A program made the translations under genes and the position numbers. 64,000 bases of DNA from the NCBI RefSeq assembly GCF_002099425.1, contig NW_018344008.1, positions 7,432,501 through 7,496,500 on the forward strand, read 5' to 3'. Positions 58,690 through 64,000 of this stretch are shown piece by piece. Position 1 is the first letter of the stretch; each line of letters begins with the position of its first letter. The notes beneath the pieces are model-generated. The model was not told where the DNA came from and did not search any database. It saw only the letters and a program-made list of their open reading frames with translations. The DNA is from Phascolarctos cinereus (lineage: Eukaryota > Chordata > Mammalia > Diprotodontia > Phascolarctidae).

Positions 58690-60180
58690 TAATGTTTTGG
58701 GAGGCTTGGGGAAATCAGCCCACCAGTTTGCCCTCCATAACTCAGTGTTCTTGAGAGTAGAAATAATAAATCACTTGGGGAAGAATTCCCTACTTAATGA
58801 AAATTTCTGGAAAAACTGACAAGTAGTTTGGTAGAAATTTAGCTTAGACCTACACCTTTCACGATAGATGGCAATGGATTCTAAGTGGATAAATAACCTT
58901 AATATTAAAGATAGTGCTATGAAATAATTAGAAAAGAAGCTGATAAGATGTTTACTTTTTTCCCCTACTTTCCAAGCATGTCTTTATACATTTATTCAAT
59001 TAATGTTCATTTCTTTAAATTTTGAGTTCTAAATTCTCTAGGAAATATATACTTGACTAAGTAAAGGATATAGGCATTTGCATATGATAAAACAGATGCA
59101 TTTGGTTACATGAAACTGCAAGGTTTCTGCACAAACAAAATTAATGTACCTGAGATGAGAAAGGAAATGATTGAATAGAGGAAAAAAATCTTAATATCAA
59201 TTTCTCTGATAAGTGTTTGGTATCAAAGATATACAAACAATGTATCTATGTATACATATATATGTAAGCATGACCAAAATCATTCCCCAGTAGATAGTCA
59301 AAAGATATGACTAACTCTCAAAAGAATTTTAAAAGATTAACAACTTTATGGAATAATTCTCCAAATAATTAATAATAAAAGAAATGCAAATAAAATCATT
59401 CTTACTGTTCCGTCTCATACCTTGCAACTTGAAAAAGATAACCAAGATGCAGATTGTCAATGTTAGATGGATTATGGGAACATAGACACCTTGGTGTATT
59501 GTGTGAAGCTGTGAATCAATAAAATCATTTTGGAAAACAATTTGGAATTATTCCAAGAAATTAATTAAAATGTCCGTATCTTTTGACCTATAGATTCTTC
59601 TACTAGGCCTATATGCCAAGAAGTCCATTTACATGAAGAAAATCTGCATATATATCAAAATATTTATAGCAGAACTTTTCGTGATAGCAAAAAATTCAGA
59701 AACAAGGTAAATGCCTATTGATTGGGAATAGATAAAAATTGTGTTACGTGAATATAATGGATAGTGCTGTAAGAAATTATAAAAGTGATGAATATAGAGA
59801 AGAATGGAAAGATCTATATTAATTGATCCACAGCAAAATAAGTAGTTAAGAAAATAATATAAGCATTGACTACAGTAATGTAAACAGAACAAAATAACCA
59901 CACCAACCCCCCCCAAAAAAATTAATATATAAACATGAAAAACAAGCATGACTAAAAAGAAGAAATATGAGAAGATATCCTTATCCCACATCTTTGGAGA
60001 TGTGGGATGTTTATGGATGTTGTACATTGCATATGTTTTTAGACTTTTTCAGTTTATTAAATACTATGTTTATTTCTCTTCTTTTTTTGTCCTTAACATG
60101 TTATTTGTTATACGGGATGACTCTCTTAGAAGGGGTTGGAATAGGATGATGGAGTAAATTGGGGTGAGATAAAATATCAA
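58690..60180 (+). mobile_element. Old L1 (ORF2 C-terminus and 3' UTR) of a different family
   Basis: ACTTGGGGAAGAATTCCCTA near 58775 leads into a D-K-W-I-N-N-L-N-I-K-D-S-A-M-like frame (58890). Then come H-M-K-L-Q-G-F-C-T-N-K-I-N (59110), N-H-S-P-V-D-S-Q-K-I (59280) and C-P-Y-L-L-T-Y-R-F-F-Y (59572). The sequence is far from the younger L1s. Its 3' UTR contains a perfect 11-bp hairpin (59983-60008). Heavily broken. Confidence 0.7.
59983..60008 (+). other. Perfect 11-bp hairpin in old L1 3' UTR
   Basis: ATCCCACATCT, loop TTGG, then AGATGTGGGAT: an uninterrupted stem in an otherwise decayed element. A similar short stem occurs in the same place in related old L1 families as I recall them; its role is unknown. 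Confidence 0.6.
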
Positions 60181-60184
60181 TGGA

Positions 60185-60490
60185 AGGTTATTATTAATAT
60201 TTTATTTTTTCCAATTATATGTAACAATTTTTTGCATTCATTTAAAAATTTAAGTTCCAATTTCTCTCCCTCCCTGCCTCTTTCCCCTCCCCTCCCATTC
60301 CATTCCCTTTCATTGAGAAGGCAAGCAATTTGATGTAGGTTATACATGTGTAGTCATGCAAAACATTTCCATAATGATCATATGAAAGAAAACACACACA
60401 TACACACACACACACACACACAGATTTTAAAAGAAGTCTGCTCCAATGTACATTCAAACTCCATCAATAGAAGCTTATTAAAAAAAAAAA
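60185..60490 (-). mobile_element. L1 3' end, antisense, about 300 bp
   Basis: Reversed 3' UTR: AAAAATTTAAGTTCCAATTT, AAGGCAAGCAATTTGATGTA and GTTATACATGTGTAGTCATG, with a (CA)n array at 60390-60421. It is flanked by a TTATTA word on both sides, too short to count as a firm TSD. The terminus type matches the L1 at 19.3 kb. Confidence 0.75.
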
Positions 60491-61385
60491 AGAACACTTT
60501 TCCATGGCTAGGCTGATGCTTCCAGTCTCTAGGCTTTAAAAGGTAGGTTGTAGCCTTTGTTATTTAGATGTATCACTGGAGAGGTAGCATAGTCAGTGCT
60601 CTAACCAGATTAGAACAGAAGAATGGCAACTTGGCCCAGGTAGAAATGAAAGTATTTAGTATCATTCATCACATAACTGTAGAATTTTGACTCTCAGAAT
60701 GCAGTGGGAGATGAAGTTAAACTTTCTTGATATGGGTACCTATGTCATAGTCCTATTCTGTGGAGTTGCTCACTGCATGGAGTCCTCCTGCATCTCCTTC
60801 AACATCACCAAATTTTTATTGCAACCTTCCTTTCACACCTATGCTTATCACGGGGGTGTTGGCAGCTTTGTAATGTGGCTTGGCAGAGTGGCTCTTCTAT
60901 GCTGACTAGGCAGGACTCTTCCTGAAGAAGTCTTTGTTCATCTCTATCTTTCCACAAATAGCACAAAGTCAGAAAATTACTCTTCCACATATTAAAATTA
61001 AAGAGGAGCTGGAATGTTCCAATTTTTGCCTTTGTATTATCAATGCTTAATATAGTATATAATAACTGCTTTATACATAATTATGGATTATTGTCAAAAT
61101 ATCGTAAATAGATAGAAATGTACTTCACAGCTTATTTTTCATTATTCATCTCTGCAAGGAGATGCAATGAACTACATACTCCCATCCTTTGGTCAGTTTT
61201 ACAGGGTGAGATGCCGTAACTCGTATAGTCCAGAAGGCATCTTCAGTTCTGAATTGTCTTTTAGTACAAACTTGTTATGTTGATTTCTTTGAGAGACAAG
61301 TCTGAACTCTGAGTCATGGACTAACCATATTTTTAATCACACTTTTATAAAATACAATTATACTTAAGAGATATAATGTGATTAA
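60491..61385. other. No gene or repeat recognised
   Basis: A 72-codon plus-strand frame (60687-60905) has some hydrophobic character but no recognisable family, no splice context and no signal that sets it apart from chance. Confidence 0.4.
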
Positions 61386-61419
<34 letters not shown>

Positions 61420-61440
61420 ATATATCTACGTACATATATA
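61386..61440. repeat. (TA)n(TG)n(TA)n microsatellite
   Basis: ATATATATATGTGTGTGTG followed by TATATATC and TACATATATA. Confidence 0.9.
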
Positions 61441-61782
61441 TGGATAAAAGTGATTTGTATTATGCCAATAATCATGTTCAATTTTATAAGACTATAGTGA
61501 TGTTATAACACTGTGTAATGGAGACAAATTATGCTGAGACAAGGAACTTAGAAAGCACTGGCAAATAAAGTAGTGTTCAACAAGACTCTGAAGACCGTGA
61601 GTACTGTACTTTGACATCAAAGGATGAGAAGGAGAAAATATGGGAGATGAAGAGCTTGTCACTTTTTTTCTGATGATGGGATTTGAATTTCTGGATCACA
61701 GCTTGAAATATGAAACAAATAAACAAAAAAAACAGGTTCCTGACCAGGAATTGCACTTGCAACGTAAAGAGACTCATAAGAA

Positions 61783-61784
61783 AG

Positions 61785-61839
<55 letters not shown>

Positions 61840-61866
61840 GTCTATGAATATGTATATGTATATATA
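61783..61866. repeat. (TA)n(CA)n(TA)n microsatellite
   Basis: Two TA arrays around a short CA array. Open frames over it are composition artefacts. Confidence 0.95.
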
Positions 61867-61917
61867 AAATCTTATTCTTACAAATCCAATGGAAAGGTTG
61901 TTTAAACTGATGAGTGT

Positions 61918-61932
61918 GAAAACTGTCTCTTT
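61918..61932. repeat. Left TSD of SINE
   Basis: GAAAACTGTCTCTTT, exactly repeated at 62085-62099. Confidence 0.95.
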
Positions 61933-62084
61933 TGGGGCAGCTGGATGGCACAGTGGATAGAGCACCAGCCTTGGATTCAGGAGGACCTGAGTTCAAATCC
62001 AATATCAGACACATAACACATACTAGCTGTGTGACCCTGGGCAAGTCACTTAACCCCACTGCCTAGCCAAAAAGAAAAAAAAAA
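61933..62084 (+). mobile_element. Marsupial tRNA-derived CORE-SINE, intact ends, with 15-bp TSD
   Basis: GGGGCAGCTGGATGGCACAG head with an A-box-like TGGCACAGTGG, then the B-box GAGTTCAAATCC at 61990-62000. The core is TACTAGCTGTGTGACCCTGG, then CAAGTCACTTAACCCC and the A tail. A perfect 15-bp TSD and low divergence make it one of the youngest insertions here. It would be transcribed by RNA polymerase III and moved by L1. Confidence 0.92.
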
Positions 62085-62099
62085 GAAAACTGTCTCTTT
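62085..62099. repeat. Right TSD of SINE
   Basis: GAAAACTGTCTCTTT, partner of 61918-61932. Confidence 0.95.
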
Positions 62100-62178
62100 C
62101 TGTTTCTGCCTCCTCTCTCTGTTTATTTTTGTCTCTGTCCCTACTTCTGTTTCCTCTTTGTCTCTGTCTGAATATGTA

Positions 62179-62182
<4 letters not shown>

Positions 62183-62225
<43 letters not shown>

Positions 62226-62335
62226 GTATATATACTTACACAAACATACATGCAGAGAGAATAACATATATAAATATATGTGTATATATATATAAATAAA
62301 CATATATACATACATACATGCAGTCATATTCAATA
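62183..62335. repeat. (TA)n and TATG/CATA-rich tract
   Basis: A pure TA array (62183-62211) grading into ATATGTATATA, ACATATATAAATA and CATACATACATGC words. Confidence 0.9.
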
Positions 62336-62394
62336 AGTTGTCAAGTGTGAATGATTTTTACCTTCATGACATCACTCAGATACTCCCTTTTTCC

Positions 62395-62738
62395 CCCTTT
62401 GAAACTGTTGTTATGCTGCCGAAGGTCCTCCTACACCTTATGCCTGGACTATTGCAACAGCCTGCTGGTTAGTCTTGCAGACTCAAGTCTCTCCACTTCA
62501 ATCAATCCCTCTTTCAGCTGTCAAATTGATCTTTCTAAAAACCATGTTTGACCATTTAATTCACATACACACCCGTTCAGTAACCTCTAGTGCCTTTATA
62601 TTACCTTCAGGATGGAATATAAAATGATTTACTTTTAAAGTCCTTTGACCCCCTTCTTACATTTTCAATCTTGTAACACTTTAGTCTGCTCCTCATACTC
62701 TGTTCCAGTGACATTGGCTTTTTTGTTGTACTTTACAC

Positions 62739-62740
<2 letters not shown>
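62395..62740 (+). mobile_element. L2 LINE 3' part
   Basis: CTATTGCAACAGCCTGCTGG, GACTCAAGTCTCTCCACTTC, GTCAAATTGATCTTTCTAAA, ATGGAATATAAAATGATTTA and TTCCAGTGACATTGGC match the L2 3' half in order (compare 56.2-56.6 kb). It is interrupted by the TC/AC microsatellite. Confidence 0.8.

Positions 62741-62742
<2 letters not shown>

Positions 62743-62832
<90 letters not shown>
62743..62832. repeat. Compound (TC)n(AC)n microsatellite
   Basis: About 32 TC units followed by about 12 AC units, nearly pure and therefore likely to vary in length between individuals. Confidence 0.97.
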
Positions 62833-63059
62833 CACACACAAACACAGAGAAACATTTAGTCTCTGTGTCCAACAACCTTTATGGGATTCCCTTGACTTTG
62901 TCCTCATAAGTACTATGATCTATAAGATTTCATTATAACTCTTAAGTGACACAATCAGGCAATTTACCGGTTATTCTTAACTAGCAGCTGTGAATCAAAA
63001 ATGTTAATGGTAATATAAAGAGTAATTTTTGTTAATGGAAAAATTGAATTTGGGTGTTA

Positions 63060-63280
63060 TTAGAGACCTGTCTTCAAATGTTCCCTCCAACATCTGCTAG
63101 CTGTGCAGAGTTGCACAGGCCAATTAATTCCTTTGACCCTCCGTTTCTTTATCTGAAACATGGAGATAATATAGCCTGCATTACACATTGTGAAAGGATT
63201 GTTTTGAGGATTAAATGAGTTAATACGTGTAAAGTGCTTTGTAAATGTTAAAGAACTATAAAAATGTCAGGTATTAACAA
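63060..63280 (+). mobile_element. MIR-type CORE-SINE
   Basis: CATCTGCTAGCTGTGCAGAG, CTCCGTTTCTTTATCTGAAA, TTGTTTTGAGGATTAAATGA and GTTAATACGTGTAAAGTGCT follow the MIR core and tail. Confidence 0.8.
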
Positions 63281-63284
63281 AGGT

Positions 63285-63420
63285 ATTCTAGGTTAGAAAG
63301 CTGGAAGGGACCTTAGAGAATTAATCTAATTCTTTCATTTTACAGATGAGGAATCTGAGATCTATAGAAATTATGACATGCCCAACATCACATAATCCAT
63401 TGCGTCCTCTTTGGCATTTG
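63285..63420 (-). mobile_element. MIR/THER-type SINE, core antisense
   Basis: TAGAAAGCTGGAAGGGACCT, CATTTTACAGATGAGGAATC and GACATGCCCAACATCACATA, of the same family as 31580-31780 and the split copy at 54.1-54.8 kb. Confidence 0.7.
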
Positions 63421-63487
63421 GAAGACTAGGGTGTGCAGCAAATAATCACAGATCTGTGACTTTTTTATGATATGGCCTTTTTATAAT

Positions 63488-63598
63488 GAGAGAGGTAGAG
63501 AGAGACAGACAAAGACAGAGAGAGACAGAGACAGAGAGGAAGGAGAGACAGAGACAGAGAGACAGAGAGAGACAGAGATAGAGTCAGAAAGAGAATAA
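63488..63598. repeat. (GAGACA)-type purine-rich simple repeat
   Basis: Irregular GAGAGACAGAG and GACAGAGACAGAG units over about 110 bases. Confidence 0.9.
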
Positions 63599-64000
63599 GT
63601 TTCAGGTCAATCAAGGTCCAGATTTGTCATGTTAAATGCTTTTAAAATCAGCTTTCACAGGTCATATAGTTTTAAAGTATGAGATTTTAAAGTGAGTGAT
63701 AAATCTGTGAAGAGAGAAGAGCTTTCTTTTAAAAATACCTCTTAGTTGGATATTTTATGAAGTTATCTTTTTCTAGGATTAAACTCTGGAATAGAAAATG
63801 AAGCATTTTAAGGGCGCTGTTCAAATATACCTTGACAAAGTAAATTGTGTAGAATGTATTGCAGCTATTTTTGAAGAATATGTGATTGAGTCACTCTGTT
63901 GACACTTGGCTTTATAATTCTAGATAAGTAGGTATCTCAATCTTGATATTTAGATTACTGTCATACCTAATATTTCTTGATATTCGTCCTCTCAACTAGC
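63599..64000. other. No gene recognised
   Basis: A+T-rich DNA to the window edge; nothing identifiable. Confidence 0.4.

Noticed and set aside
61990-62000. tRNA gene suggested by the A- and B-box-like words
   Set aside because: The words sit in a SINE head with A tail and TSD. No cloverleaf with a complete acceptor stem can be formed.
61577-62059. 160-codon minus-strand frame
   Set aside because: It is composed of an antisense SINE and a TA/CA microsatellite; no protein signal.
62645-62938. 97-codon Ser-Leu / Thr-His repeat frame and its antisense partner
   Set aside because: Translation of the (TC)n(AC)n array.

Overview
The window looks like intergenic or intronic DNA from a marsupial nuclear genome: A+T-rich, CpG-poor and built almost entirely of transposable elements. 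Three things point to a marsupial: L1 and half-L1 (HAL1) elements that open with a GAGCCAAGATGG-type 5' end; a tRNA-derived CORE-SINE beginning GGGGCAGCTRGRTGGC; and abundant, well-preserved L2, MIR/THER and L3/CR1 copies. The species cannot be fixed by eye. No intron-containing host gene was recognised. All family names come from recognising protein motifs and consensus wording, not from a database search.

Layout. 0-3 kb: old antisense L1, a GA-rich tract and an L2 scrap. 3.5-6.5 kb: a full-length HAL1 with target-site duplication (TSD). 6.5-10.5 kb: mostly unrecognised DNA, a MIR and a small terminal-inverted-repeat element. 10.5-15.5 kb: a 5'-truncated L1 with the end of ORF1 and most of ORF2. 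16.5-29.4 kb: five L1 fragments plus a 4.3 kb internally deleted L1, two SINEs, a palindromic hAT-type MITE and L2 pieces. 29.66-30.50 kb (minus strand): an intronless retrocopy of ribosomal protein L29 with an intact 215-codon frame. 31-37 kb: MIR copies and two long L2 copies. 37.8-41.1 kb: a second HAL1 that carries extra non-HAL1 sequence at its 3' end. 41-54 kb: MIR, L3/CR1, hAT-type MITEs, a very old L1 and an antisense L1 split by an RTE-tailed SINE. 54-64 kb: nested insertions, L2, an L1 5'-end fragment, an old L1, a SINE with a 15-bp TSD and microsatellites.

Functional content. The only plausible host coding sequence is the RPL29-like retrocopy. It has clear marks of L1-mediated retroposition (no introns, AATAAA, short A tail, 11-12 bp TSD), yet its frame is open and ends in a long lysine-rich repeat tail not found in the human protein. 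L1 in this genome therefore appears as supplier of machinery to three kinds of passenger seen here: HAL1, the SINEs and a ribosomal-protein mRNA. No CRISPR array, operon or prokaryote-like system is present. Two unique, TAAT-rich stretches near 44.1 kb and 55.6 kb are candidates for conserved noncoding elements.
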